A DNA stretch of 64,000 nt, taken from a bacterium (GTDB taxonomy: Bacteria > Hinthialibacterota > Hinthialibacteria > OLB16). The notes under the pieces are model-generated. The model ran no database searches. It had not been told where the DNA came from and saw only the letters and a program-made list of their open reading frames with translations. The translations under genes were made by a program, and so were the position numbers. Positions 15,269 through 23,571 of this stretch are shown here, piece after piece; position 1 is the stretch's first letter, and every line of letters starts with the position of its first letter. Where the stretch lies: NCBI GenBank assembly GCA_022072055.1, contig JAJVIK010000007.1, positions 577,442-641,441 on the forward strand, written 5' to 3'.

Positions 15269-16413
15269 GAACGGGCTCCGAGTTGGCCTTTCATCCAGAG
15301 CTCATCCAAGGAGTATTCCCTTAGCCATTCCTCCAGGTCCAGCGAGTCCGCCCATGTCGCCAAGGCCGACCCGTCCTCGACGACATCCATCAGGACGACC
15401 TCCTCGGGTCTCAGAAAACGAATGAATCGCTCTGAGTGCGTGGCTACAATGATCTGAGTCCGGGTGGAGGCCTCCCGCATGAGACCCGCAAGGAGACTGA
15501 GGAGTTCGGGATGAAGACTTATCTCCGGCTCGTCAATAAGCGTGATTGCGGACAAACCCGGACTCTGGAGAAGGGTCGCAAGCCATAGGAATCGAAGTGT
15601 CCCTTCCGATAACTGGTGCATGTAGAGTGGACTCGTAAAGCGGGTATCTCTCCAGGTCATGGCGAGTGTGCCCGCCGCAACGGGTGGAAAATCCAATCGG
15701 ACGAATCCTGGAAACGCTGCTCGGAGAGCGTCTTCAACGGAGTCAAACCGATCACGATGACTTTCGCGCAAGGTAAAAAGGCAGGATACCAAAGCCTCTC
15801 CATTCAGTCCGGGCAACTCCGCGGGACGTAGTGGTTGTGGCAGTCGGATGGGAGCAAGGCTCTCAACATTCAGCGAATGATAATACGTGGAGGAGGCAAG
15901 GCGGCTGCGGAATTCCTCTGGTTCACGGAACATCTTGGGGACCTGGCAGAGGGAGGTCTCAAGAGGCATATGCTCCCATGTTGGTTGGACGAGCCTTTTT
16001 GAGTCGGGATCGAAATATCGTACCGCCCCTTGCGCCGAATGTACGTGCATGAACGGTGGCGGCGACTGTCTTGTCACCTGAGTCAGCGATTCCTCAGCGA
16101 TCATGTATGATATCCCTGATCGCGCAAGAACCAGCTCGTACACCAATGGGTTGTGGTTTGGCACCCCCATTTGAATGGATAAACGGAGCTCCGCCGGTCC
16201 GTCCAACGTCAGAATGGACGAAATCCCCTCGAATTCGCTGATCCTCTTGCCGAGGCTACCGACAGCCGATGCGGACAACAGTGAAAGGACATCCAGGAAT
16301 GAGGTTTTCCCGCACCCGTTCGCTCCGATGAGGACGCACAGATCTCGGAGGTCGAGACTGAGGTCGCGTAGTCGCCTGAAGCCCTGAACCCGAATGTGTT
16401 CGAATCGGTCCAT
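15265..16413 (-). CDS. AAA family ATPase (OLD/RecF-like), putative defence sensor
   Basis: 382 residues, SMC/ABC-type AAA ATPase. Walker A is VLIGANGCGKTSFLDVL, the ABC-like signature region is MHQLSEGTLRFLWLATLL, Walker B is ITLIDEPEISLHPELLSLL, and the H-loop is IIVATHSERFI. The start at 16413 follows GGAGGTG with 3 bases between; a GTG at 16425 is the alternative. It is translationally coupled to the DUF4276 gene. The pair resembles two-component ATPase/TOPRIM phage-defence modules, but no phage context is visible here. Lower GC than the flanking cbi and trmB genes. Confidence 0.88.
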   Translation of the reverse strand: MDRFEHIRVQGFRRLRDLSLDLRDLCVLIGANGCGKTSFLDVLSLLSASAVGSLGKRISEFEGISSILTLDGPAELRLSIQMGVPNHNPLVYELVLARSGISYMIAEESLTQVTRQSPPPFMHVHSAQGAVRYFDPDSKRLVQPTWEHMPLETSLCQVPKMFREPEEFRSRLASSTYYHSLNVESLAPIRLPQPLRPAELPGLNGEALVSCLFTLRESHRDRFDSVEDALRAAFPGFVRLDFPPVAAGTLAMTWRDTRFTSPLYMHQLSEGTLRFLWLATLLQSPGLSAITLIDEPEISLHPELLSLLAGLMREASTRTQIIVATHSERFIRFLRPEEVVLMDVVEDGSALATWADSLDLEEWLREYSLDELWMKGQLGARS

Positions 16414-16501
16414 CTTCACCTCCACCCTCCAGTTTCATCTCCCTCGATCCGCTTGTCAAAGGCGAATCCAGGGGCGGGAGAGGTGCGCTTCGCGCGGGTG
16501 T

Positions 16502-17119
16502 TCACGCTGCCCCCTTCCTCTTCCCCGTGATGAAATACAGCGGCCTGCCCGCGGCGGCGTACTTGATCTCATAATTGGTCCGCCCCGCAAGAGTCGCGAG
16601 CTCCTCGGGGCCTTCAATTGCTCTGGGTTCGATTTCGAAGGACTCCCCGAACCCGGCGAGCTGTTCGAGCATCCAATCGAAATAGCCGCGGTGGTCGGTG
16701 GCAAGGTTGAGCAGCGCGCCCGGAACCAGCGCGCGTCGGAGGTCCACAAGGAAATCCGGGCGGATCAGGCGGCGCTTGTGGTGACGTTTCTTGGGCCAGG
16801 GATCCGGGTAGAGCAGGTGAAAGGCTGAAACCGAGGATTCCGGGACAAACTCCTGGAAAAAACGCGCGGCTTCCTCGCGCGCCGCGCGGACATTGGCGAG
16901 CCGCAGGCGTTCCGCGCGCTCCGCAAGAGTCCGCAAGTACGCCCGGGCGTATTCCAAGCCCACAAAATTCACTTCCGGATGCTCCATGGCGCGTCCGAGT
17001 AGGAACCGTCCCTTGCCGCACCCGACCTCCACCTCCACCGGCCCGGACCTCCCGAAAAGGTCTGTCCAGTTGAGCGGCTTGGAGAGTTGGTCAGGTTCGA
17101 AGAGGATCGTGGAGTTCAT
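16502..17119 (-). CDS. trmB: tRNA (guanine-N7-)-methyltransferase
   Basis: SAM-dependent enzyme that makes m7G46 in the tRNA variable loop; 205 residues, normal for the family. The SAM motif is PVEVEVGCGKGRFLLGRAM, followed by NFVGLEYARAYL. The diagnostic TrmB stretch is FHLLYPDPWPKKRHHKRRL, and the C-terminal TNYEIKYAAAGRPLYFI fits the T-x-Y-E region. It is divergent from the kinase gene, with about 100 bases between. Confidence 0.96.
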   Translation of the reverse strand: MNSTILFEPDQLSKPLNWTDLFGRSGPVEVEVGCGKGRFLLGRAMEHPEVNFVGLEYARAYLRTLAERAERLRLANVRAAREEAARFFQEFVPESSVSAFHLLYPDPWPKKRHHKRRLIRPDFLVDLRRALVPGALLNLATDHRGYFDWMLEQLAGFGESFEIEPRAIEGPEELATLAGRTNYEIKYAAAGRPLYFITGKRKGAA

Positions 17120-17223
17120 GGATTCCGAAGCCCGGCTCCAGCCGCATGGACCTCCTCGGAGCGGGCGTCTATGCTAGTTCGAGGTTGCAATCAAACCACG
17201 GGAGGAAACGGAACGGAACCTCC

Positions 17224-18627
17224 ATGGCGGGCGAAAAGACTCCGCAATACGGCGACTATCGGGTGGTCCGGAAGATTGGGAAGGGCGGATTCGGATCGGT
17301 GTATCTGGCCGAGAATCCCCTGTTTCCCAAACACCTCTTCGCGGTCAAGGTCTTCGACCCGAGAGAGGACGACATCGATGGCGCCACCCCGCTGCGCGAT
17401 GAGCTCCACAACCTGATCGGTCTGTCCCACTCCAACATTGTCCAGGTGCGAGGGTTCGGCATCGAACTCGGCGGCGAACGCGCCGAACCCTACATTGTCA
17501 TGGACTACATCGAGGGTCCAAACGGCGGGAGCTACAACCTCAAGCAGCACCTGATCGCCTCGGGGGGCCGCCTCGCGCCCCTCGAGGTCAAGCGCCTGTT
17601 CCGTCAGATCCTTTCCGCCCTCGCGCTGGTCCACAAGAAACGAATCGCGCATCTCGACCTCAAGCCCGAGAACATCCTCTTGGACCGCGATCTGAACGCC
17701 TATGTCTCGGATTTCGGGGTGAGCCAGACAGTCACCTCGCATTCCCTACGCGCCGACCGTCCCCCGAGCATCCAGGGGTTCTCGCCCATCTACGCCTCGC
17801 CGGAGCAGATCCGTCACGCCTACGGCAGCCGTCACAGCGATGTCTTCTCCCTCGGCGTGATGATCCTGGAGTGCCTCACCGGAATCCGCCCGGAGGTGGT
17901 CCATTCCGAGTCCAATCCCAAGGTCGATTACACCCCTCCATCCGCCTCGGGCCTGGACCGCAAATGGGACCAACTGATGGAGCGCTGCCTTTCGATTGAC
18001 CCCGCGTACCGTTTCCCGAACGCCGAGATCTTCCTGCGCGCTTTGGAGCAGATGCCGAGCAATTTGCCCGGCGAGCGCTCGGACATGGCCGTGATCCGGG
18101 AGGCGCCCACTCCCGCCGCGGGGGTGCAGGTCGAGACTCCGCGCTCGGGGTTGAGCGCGGGTTCCTCGACCACGCCGCGCCCCGTGATCCCAAGAATCCC
18201 TCCCGCCACTCAAGCGGCCATCACGCCGTATGAGGGTAACATTTCGCGCCTACTCGATCGCGAGCGAATGTTCGAAAGGGAGGCCCGCGAAGAAGTCCGT
18301 CGCGTGGCGCCGAACGCGGGGGCGCTTCTCTCGGCGCGGTTTGGAATCCGGCTGATTGCTTTCTTCGGCGCGCTGATTGGGCTGTTGGTGGGGGCTTTCC
18401 TTGGGCTGAATATCGGCGAGCGGGTTGGAACTCAGTATGCGGGTCAGATCGGAAGGGTCCTGAGCTATTTTGTCAACGATGACCTGGGCACCTGGATCGG
18501 GCGTGGCGCGGGCCAGGTCATGGGAGCCATTGCCGGGGGGCTTGTGCTGGCGGGACTCGGATGGCTGCTCGGAAGACTGGCGGGCACTGGGCTGTACCGG
18601 CTGACACGCGGCGCGGAGGAGGAGTGA
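17224..18627 (+). CDS. membrane-anchored serine/threonine protein kinase
   Basis: 467 residues. Hanks-type kinase domain at residues 10-290: glycine loop GKGGFGSVY, catalytic Lys42 in FAVKVF, catalytic loop HLDLKPEN (His143, Asp145, Lys147, Asn150), DFG at 163-165 and ASPEQIRH in the P+1 region. The catalytic loop has Leu instead of Arg before Asp, so it is a non-RD kinase. A proline/threonine-rich linker follows, then a C-terminal pair of glycine-zipper hydrophobic segments (FFGALIGLLVGAFLGLNIG and GAIAGGLVLAGLGWLLG). The start at 17224 begins just before the kinase fold; 17146 is an alternative lacking conservation. No cognate phosphatase is nearby. Confidence 0.9.
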   Translation: MAGEKTPQYGDYRVVRKIGKGGFGSVYLAENPLFPKHLFAVKVFDPREDDIDGATPLRDELHNLIGLSHSNIVQVRGFGIELGGERAEPYIVMDYIEGPNGGSYNLKQHLIASGGRLAPLEVKRLFRQILSALALVHKKRIAHLDLKPENILLDRDLNAYVSDFGVSQTVTSHSLRADRPPSIQGFSPIYASPEQIRHAYGSRHSDVFSLGVMILECLTGIRPEVVHSESNPKVDYTPPSASGLDRKWDQLMERCLSIDPAYRFPNAEIFLRALEQMPSNLPGERSDMAVIREAPTPAAGVQVETPRSGLSAGSSTTPRPVIPRIPPATQAAITPYEGNISRLLDRERMFEREAREEVRRVAPNAGALLSARFGIRLIAFFGALIGLLVGAFLGLNIGERVGTQYAGQIGRVLSYFVNDDLGTWIGRGAGQVMGAIAGGLVLAGLGWLLGRLAGTGLYRLTRGAEEE

Positions 18628-18668
18628 AGCAAGTCCGGAGGGAGGCCGCGGCCCGCACATCCGCCGCG

Positions 18669-18698
18669 TTGCCTTGCCACGCCGAATCTCTCTAGAAT
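18669..18698 (+). promoter_or_regulatory. promoter of the truncated antitoxin copy
   Basis: TTGCCT (18669-18674) and TAGAAT (18693-18698) are separated by 18 bases, the same layout found before each of the three intact antitoxin copies. It shows that the truncated copy kept its upstream region. Confidence 0.6.
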
Positions 18699-18728
18699 TG
18701 ACTCATTCGATCCGGTTGAGAAAGAACG

Positions 18729-18848
18729 ATGACTTATCGCGGCCATATCGAAAACGGTGTCGTGGTGTTGGATGAACCGGCGGAATTGCCGGAGAGCGAG
18801 GACCTGTTCCTCTTTCAGTCGAAATGGGGGAATGCGACAAGCCCCTGA
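18729..18848 (+). pseudogene. truncated copy of the island antitoxin
   Basis: A 39-codon ORF starts MTYRGHIENGVVVLDEPAEL and matches the three full antitoxins at 22667, 23353 and 24173 for about 22 residues. The sequence after PES then becomes unrelated and reaches a stop. No toxin gene follows; an ORF6N gene begins 40 bases later. It is best read as a deletion remnant of a fourth module whose distal part was replaced. Confidence 0.78.
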
Positions 18849-18888
18849 GGGTCTTGAAATGCTCCGCCCGCCGCCCTAAGAGTCCCCC

Positions 18889-19413
18889 ATGGCTCCGCCC
18901 CCCATACCCACTCCACGCATTGAACAGGCAATCCTCCTGATCCGTGGTCATAGGGTTCTATTGGACGAAGACTTGGCCTCACTGTATGGAGTCTCGACTG
19001 GCCGACTCAACGAACAAGTCAAGAGGAATCGGCGCCGGTTTCCCGAGGATTTCATGTTCCAATTGACTCCCAAGGAGTGGGACAACTTGAGATCGCAGTT
19101 TGCGACCTCAAGTTGGGGAGGACGCCGCTACCCACCCCATGCCTTCACCGAGCAAGGGGTGGCCATGCTTTCCAGCGTCCTGCAAAGCGACCGCGCCATC
19201 GAGGTCAACATCGAGATCATGCGCGCCTTTGTCCGAATGCGCCAAGTGCTCGCGTCCCATGCCGAGTTGGCCCGCAAGCTGGCCGCTCTGGAGCGCAAAT
19301 ACGACAAGCGCTTTCAGGCGGTCTTTGAAGCCATCCGCCAACTCATGACGACCCCGGTCACCAAGCTGCGCCCGATCGGCTTTCACCACCGGGATTCGGC
19401 CAAGAAATCCTGA
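18889..19413 (+). CDS. ORF6N domain protein (phage-type DNA-binding)
   Basis: 174 residues. The N-terminal ORF6N domain shows [37 protein letters not shown] followed by [20 protein letters not shown] and [18 protein letters not shown], all diagnostic. A helical, probably coiled-coil C-terminal part (residues 120-160) follows. ORF6N proteins occur in phages and in bacterial islands as putative DNA-binding regulators. A decayed relative lies at 53320. It sits among toxin-antitoxin genes, consistent with a mobile region. Confidence 0.92.
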   Translation: MAPPPIPTPRIEQAILLIRGHRVLLDEDLASLYGVSTGRLNEQVKRNRRRFPEDFMFQLTPKEWDNLRSQFATSSWGGRRYPPHAFTEQGVAMLSSVLQSDRAIEVNIEIMRAFVRMRQVLASHAELARKLAALERKYDKRFQAVFEAIRQLMTTPVTKLRPIGFHHRDSAKKS

Positions 19414-19436
19414 GCGCGCTCGGTCGGACTGACCCT

Positions 19437-22400
19437 CTATTGCACCCAAACAGCCCTCGGCGGCGCCATCAACCCATATGGGATTATGTGATATTCGCTT
19501 CCCTTCGGGGGTCCGCTCTCCGGACCCTTCTGAAACTGCCCCGGCCAGGCGGTTCCAAGCGACGGGTTCCCATGATGAGGTCCCAGTGTGTTCTTCAGAC
19601 TTCCGATCACCTCAATGGAGAATTCCACTCCCGCACCGAGCGTGGCCTCATACGGCGGCCAGGCGATAAGTTCCGAGTTCCCGCCGCCTTCCACCACCGC
19701 CACCACCCCCTCCCACTTGGGGAGCAACACTTTAAGGGCGCTCGATCCCGGATTGGACTCAGCACGATACACATAGCGCACGCCGCCGCCATAGAACGGC
19801 ATCCCCTGATCCTTCCAAGAGCCCATGTCCGGCGAATTCGCGGGCCGAACCACCCACCCCTTGTCGCAACTCTCCAGCGAAAACTCACCCAGCAGATACA
19901 CCGGCTCGACCTCGCAGTGGACGGAGAACTTCTTCGAGGTCAGAACCAGCTCGTTGACTCCCGCCGCCACGGCATCCCCGCAGTCGAGTAGCTCGAATTT
20001 CCGATCCAACCACCACTTTCCATTCGGCTGAAGCGGCTTCCCATTCAAGGTGAACTCGTACAGATGGGCCTGTTCGACCGCGAGCTGGAGCGCGGGCGGA
20101 GTCTCGAAACCTTTGACCGTGAAATGATAGCGGACATTAAAGCCGCTCCCCTCCTTGAACTCCGCATCGCGCGAGAGAACTCGATCCTCGAACTGGACCG
20201 CGTTGTCCCAGGGGTTCTTGTCAAATCCGCGCGCCTTGTAGATCGCGGTCTGCGCGCGGTAGAAATACACATCCTTCTCGCCGTTGCCGTCAATCTCATA
20301 GTCGCAGTAATCGAGGGGGAGAACGTTCGGGCCGTTGCGCTCGATTCGGACCAGCGTAAGCGTGGCGGGATCGGTCTTGGGTTCCGCCGGCGCCTTCGGC
20401 GAAACCGCTTCTTGGTTTGTAATCAGGTACAGCGCGCTTCCCGCCGGGGGAAGCTCAAAAGCTACCTCCACCTGCTTGTCGCGGGTCACCCAGCTGCAAG
20501 GATCACTCTTCCCCGAAAACAGTTCGAGGAGTCGAACCTGCTTGCCCTCAGTCAGCCATTTTCCGGAAGCGCTTTCCTCCATGCTGGTGTTGCACAGGAA
20601 CAGGAGGCCGCCGAAATCGGTTTGGCGAAATTGATGGAAGAGTTTCCCCCCTTGGTGTTGTTCAAAGCGGATTGACGAGTATCCCGCCAAGTATTCACGG
20701 ATCTTGTCCTGTCCCTGAATGACGCCATGGACTCCAGCGACTGGAACGAGCGGAATCGCCTCGCCCTCCTTCGGTTCGGGGAAGAGCGCGCTCAGTTCGT
20801 CGCTCTCTGCTCCCTCGACCCACTTCGGTCGCCCGCCGACCAAAAGAACATTGCCCCCATTCGTCGCGAACTGCTTGAGCAGACCGAAGGTCCCAGCGCC
20901 GAGATTCGCGCAAGTGTGATGGAGAACCACCAGATCATAAACACGCTCGCCGACACGGAAGCCTTTGGCCTCCACTTTGCCGTGATCGCGGATCACCTGC
21001 TCGCAACCGAGGTCATATTCGACCTGGTGCAGGGACAAATCGGTGAGGAAGGCCTGGAAGTCCTCTCCCAGCTTGTCCAGCTCCGAATTGTCCCCTTGCG
21101 AACGGTGGAGCACCCAGCCGCTTGTCGTGGGCTCCAAAACCAGAATCCGGTTACGCTCGGCGCCGCTTGAGAGCGCGAGCGAAAGGCGCGCCAGGTATTC
21201 CCCCATCGCCGAGTAATGCTCCCACCACGGTTCGTGGTCGGAGAACGAAAGCGGGTGATCGCGCTTGCGCGGCCCGCGCAGGGTCATGTAGGTGAGGTGC
21301 TGGTCGAAGAAATCGATCCCAAGGACCCCCAGCCAATCCGCGATGCGCTTCTGGTCCTCGAAGGTCATCTCCCAGCCGCCCGCGCCATACACCTCGCAGA
21401 GCCTCCGCGCGCGCCCGAGCTGGTTCGCCACCGAGGCGACTTCCCTGACCGCGCGGACATTTCCGAACTGGGCATGCACACCCTCGTTATACTGGTTCAT
21501 CAGGCAGTCGATGCCGGGCATCTGCTGCCAGGCCGCCATCGCCATGTTGTCGGGCACGCTCGCCGGGCGCGGCCACTCGTGCTCCCAATAGTGCCCGGTG
21601 AAGTTCAGGCGGTTCCTGGCGCATTCGTCATAATAAGGCTTGGCCCAGCGTTCGATGAACAGGTCGAGCAGGAGTTGAAAGTAATCATAACGGACTTTGC
21701 GGAAGTCCCCGGTATCCTCGAACAGAGAAGGGAGGCTCGCGAGCAGGTCATAACCGCAACGACTCTGGAATTGCTCCGCCAGGTCGGGACTCCAATGCAG
21801 GCTCCCGGTGGGCCTCAGGTGCGGCTCATCGGTGAAGCAGTGGCGAACCGTTTTTCCGAACTCGGCGCCAAAGGCCTTCTTGTAGGGATCGAGCGTGATT
21901 TTAATAAACTCCTCGGTCAGTCCCGGCTCGAGCAAGTCCACATACGGAAACCCGCCATTCCAAGGGGAAGGTTCACGAACCTTCAGGCGCACCAGCGCGC
22001 CGGGTCCTTTGGCTTGCGCGAGGTCCCCCTCGATCCGGATGTAACTGTCCCCTTCCCGCCTGTAGGCCGCGATCAGGTCCTCCGGCGCGGACGAGGGGAA
22101 TTCGTCAACTGCTTCCCAGACTATCCCTTTACCGGCCCATTCGGGGCGCCGCGCGGGGACATGCCCCCCGGCGAATCCGGAGGGGTAGGAGTTTTCATCA
22201 TAGATGTGCAGGAGCATCCCGCGGGACTTGGCGGCCTCGACCGCATGCTTGTAAAGCTCGAGCCAGCGCTCGGAAAGATAGGGGGTGATCAGGCCGGGCC
22301 TTGGGTGAACAAAGGCCTGGAGGACCTTGGCCGAGGCCAGCATGTCGAGCTGCTGGTCGATTTCTTCCTCGGTGATGTCATCGTTCCAGACCCACAGCGG

Positions 22401-22529
22401 CGCGGAGTGGAACTCGGCGGGCGGGGTCTCGAAATGGCGGAGAAAGGCGTCTTCGGCGCCCAGTGCGGACATGGCGCCACAGTACCACACAATCACTGAA
22501 ATCGGGGCCAACAGGGTCAGGGTTCTCAT
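19437..22529 (-). CDS. large secreted glycoside hydrolase (GH106/alpha-L-rhamnosidase-like)
   Basis: 1030 residues with a signal peptide. The N-terminal catalytic barrel shows APLWVWNDDITEEEIDQQLDML, FVHPRPGLITPYLSERWLEL and LHIYDENSYPSGFAGGHVPA. This pattern is known from GH106-like putative rhamnosidases/glycosyl hydrolases of Planctomycetes and Bacteroidetes. A histidine/acid-rich stretch TVRHCFTDEPHLRPTGSLHW could hold catalytic acids. The C-terminal third looks like beta-sandwich carbohydrate-binding modules. It is probably periplasmic or extracellular and degrades plant or algal polysaccharide; specificity is unknown. It lies between ORF6N and the toxin array on the opposite strand. Confidence 0.82.
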   Translation of the reverse strand: MRTLTLLAPISVIVWYCGAMSALGAEDAFLRHFETPPAEFHSAPLWVWNDDITEEEIDQQLDMLASAKVLQAFVHPRPGLITPYLSERWLELYKHAVEAAKSRGMLLHIYDENSYPSGFAGGHVPARRPEWAGKGIVWEAVDEFPSSAPEDLIAAYRREGDSYIRIEGDLAQAKGPGALVRLKVREPSPWNGGFPYVDLLEPGLTEEFIKITLDPYKKAFGAEFGKTVRHCFTDEPHLRPTGSLHWSPDLAEQFQSRCGYDLLASLPSLFEDTGDFRKVRYDYFQLLLDLFIERWAKPYYDECARNRLNFTGHYWEHEWPRPASVPDNMAMAAWQQMPGIDCLMNQYNEGVHAQFGNVRAVREVASVANQLGRARRLCEVYGAGGWEMTFEDQKRIADWLGVLGIDFFDQHLTYMTLRGPRKRDHPLSFSDHEPWWEHYSAMGEYLARLSLALSSGAERNRILVLEPTTSGWVLHRSQGDNSELDKLGEDFQAFLTDLSLHQVEYDLGCEQVIRDHGKVEAKGFRVGERVYDLVVLHHTCANLGAGTFGLLKQFATNGGNVLLVGGRPKWVEGAESDELSALFPEPKEGEAIPLVPVAGVHGVIQGQDKIREYLAGYSSIRFEQHQGGKLFHQFRQTDFGGLLFLCNTSMEESASGKWLTEGKQVRLLELFSGKSDPCSWVTRDKQVEVAFELPPAGSALYLITNQEAVSPKAPAEPKTDPATLTLVRIERNGPNVLPLDYCDYEIDGNGEKDVYFYRAQTAIYKARGFDKNPWDNAVQFEDRVLSRDAEFKEGSGFNVRYHFTVKGFETPPALQLAVEQAHLYEFTLNGKPLQPNGKWWLDRKFELLDCGDAVAAGVNELVLTSKKFSVHCEVEPVYLLGEFSLESCDKGWVVRPANSPDMGSWKDQGMPFYGGGVRYVYRAESNPGSSALKVLLPKWEGVVAVVEGGGNSELIAWPPYEATLGAGVEFSIEVIGSLKNTLGPHHGNPSLGTAWPGQFQKGPESGPPKGSEYHIIPYGLMAPPRAVWVQ

Positions 22530-22606
22530 GGTGAGATCGGTGCCTTTCGCGGGTTGGAATGGGAGATGCTATTATAGATCGGCTTTACCGGAAGGTCCAT
22601 TCGGAA

Positions 22607-22636
22607 TTGCGGGGGGGGATAGGAATGGCCTACAAT
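22607..22636 (+). promoter_or_regulatory. promoter of toxin-antitoxin module 1
   Basis: TTGCGG (22607-22612), an 18-base spacer, then TACAAT (22631-22636). The antitoxin ATG lies 30 bases further on with a GGAGAGGTT ribosome-binding site. Spacing is identical to the other modules although the spacer sequence differs. Confidence 0.6.
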
Positions 22637-22666
22637 CCAGGAGACTGATCGAATGGAGAGGTTGTG

Positions 22667-22885
22667 ATGACTTACCGAGGCCATGTGGAGAACGGGGTGG
22701 TGGTGCTGGATGAAGGCGCCGAGCTGCCCGAAGGGGCGGTGGTGGAGGTGGATGTCCTGAAAGAGGATGACCCGGTCAAGTCGCTCCGCGAGCTCCTCCT
22801 CGAATTTGCGGGTTGCATGGAGGGATTGCCATCCGACCTGTCCGTGAATCACGACCACTATATTCACGGCACGCCAAAGAAATGA
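22667..22885 (+). CDS. antitoxin of PIN-toxin module 1 (DUF104/AF2212-like)
   Basis: 72 residues. The N-terminus MTYRGHVENGVVVLDEGAEL then PEGAVVEVDV resembles the short beta-barrel DNA-binding fold of DUF104/AF2212-type antitoxins (x-E-N-G-V-x-x-L-x-x-L-P-E-G). The C-terminal half (SLRELLLEFAGCMEGLPSDL) should wrap the toxin and ends DHYIHGTPKK. It overlaps the toxin gene by ATGA. The start ATG at 22667 is preceded by a GTG that was not chosen. It presumably autoregulates its operon as a complex with the toxin. Confidence 0.83.
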   Translation: MTYRGHVENGVVVLDEGAELPEGAVVEVDVLKEDDPVKSLRELLLEFAGCMEGLPSDLSVNHDHYIHGTPKK

Positions 22886-23283
22886 GGCGGGTCTTCGCGG
22901 ACACAGGGTACTTCCTCGCTCTCTTGAACCCACGTGATGCCCTGCATCGGGTGGCGTTGGACCTTGCGCAAGACCTCTCCTATCCATTACTGACAACGAC
23001 CTGGGTCCTGACTGAGGTTGCCGACGCCTGCGCGAAACCTCCAAACCGTCAGAGGTTTACAACCTTCGTTGACAGGCTGCGAAGGGACCCGACGGCGACG
23101 GTTGTCGGCCTCGATCAAGACCTGTTCGAGCAAGGCTTGGGCCTCTTCAGGAACCGTCCCGACAAGGAGTGGTCCCTCACCGACTGCATCTCGTTCGTCG
23201 TGATGGAACGGGAGGGTCTTACCGAGGCTTTCACCGGAGACCGGCATTTTGTTCAGGCCGGGTTCAACGCCCTCTTGGCCTGA
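22882..23283 (+). CDS. PIN-domain ribonuclease toxin (VapC-type), module 1
   Basis: 133 residues, complete PIN fold. The acidic metal site is Asp7 in FADTGYF, the Glu in TWVLTEVADA, the Asp in SLTDCISF and the Asp in TGDRHF. VapC toxins cleave RNA, often tRNA or rRNA; the target here is unknown. The C-terminal segment RPDKEWSLTDCISFVVME is shared nearly unchanged with modules 2 and 3, while the middle differs. Translation is coupled to the antitoxin by a 4-base overlap. Confidence 0.9.
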   Translation: MRRVFADTGYFLALLNPRDALHRVALDLAQDLSYPLLTTTWVLTEVADACAKPPNRQRFTTFVDRLRRDPTATVVGLDQDLFEQGLGLFRNRPDKEWSLTDCISFVVMEREGLTEAFTGDRHFVQAGFNALLA

Positions 23284-23292
23284 CCCCCTCCG

Positions 23293-23322
23293 TTGCTTCC
23301 CCATCCCGAATTCCCTTAGAAT
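23293..23322 (+). promoter_or_regulatory. promoter of toxin-antitoxin module 2
   Basis: TTGCTT (23293-23298), 18-base spacer, TAGAAT (23317-23322). The spacer ends GAATTCCCT, identical to module 3, showing that the intergenic region was duplicated along with the genes. Confidence 0.65.
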
Positions 23323-23352
23323 AACCCTGCGAGGAAGAGCGGAGAGAAAGAA

Positions 23353-23571
23353 ATGACCTATCGCGGCCATGTGGAGAACGGGGTGGTGGTGCTGGATGAA
23401 GGCGCCGAGCTGCCCGAAGGGGCGGTGGTGGAGGTGGATCTCCCTGAACCCGAAGATCAAGGAGAGAGCCTGCGTGAGCTCTTTATGCGCTTTTCCGGCG
23501 TGGTCAAGGGCTACCCCTCCGACTTCTCGGAAAACCATGATCACTACATTCATGGGACTCCGAAGCGGTGA
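23353..23571 (+). CDS. antitoxin of PIN-toxin module 2
   Basis: 72 residues, intact. The first 29 residues are identical to module 1; the C-terminal part (PEPEDQGESLRELFMRF, then SGVVKGYPSDFSENHDHYI) has diverged. It keeps a 4-base GTGA overlap with its toxin gene, which is disrupted by an insertion. The antitoxin is therefore now probably orphaned, unless it cross-acts on the neighbouring toxins. Confidence 0.85.
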   Translation: MTYRGHVENGVVVLDEGAELPEGAVVEVDLPEPEDQGESLRELFMRFSGVVKGYPSDFSENHDHYIHGTPKR

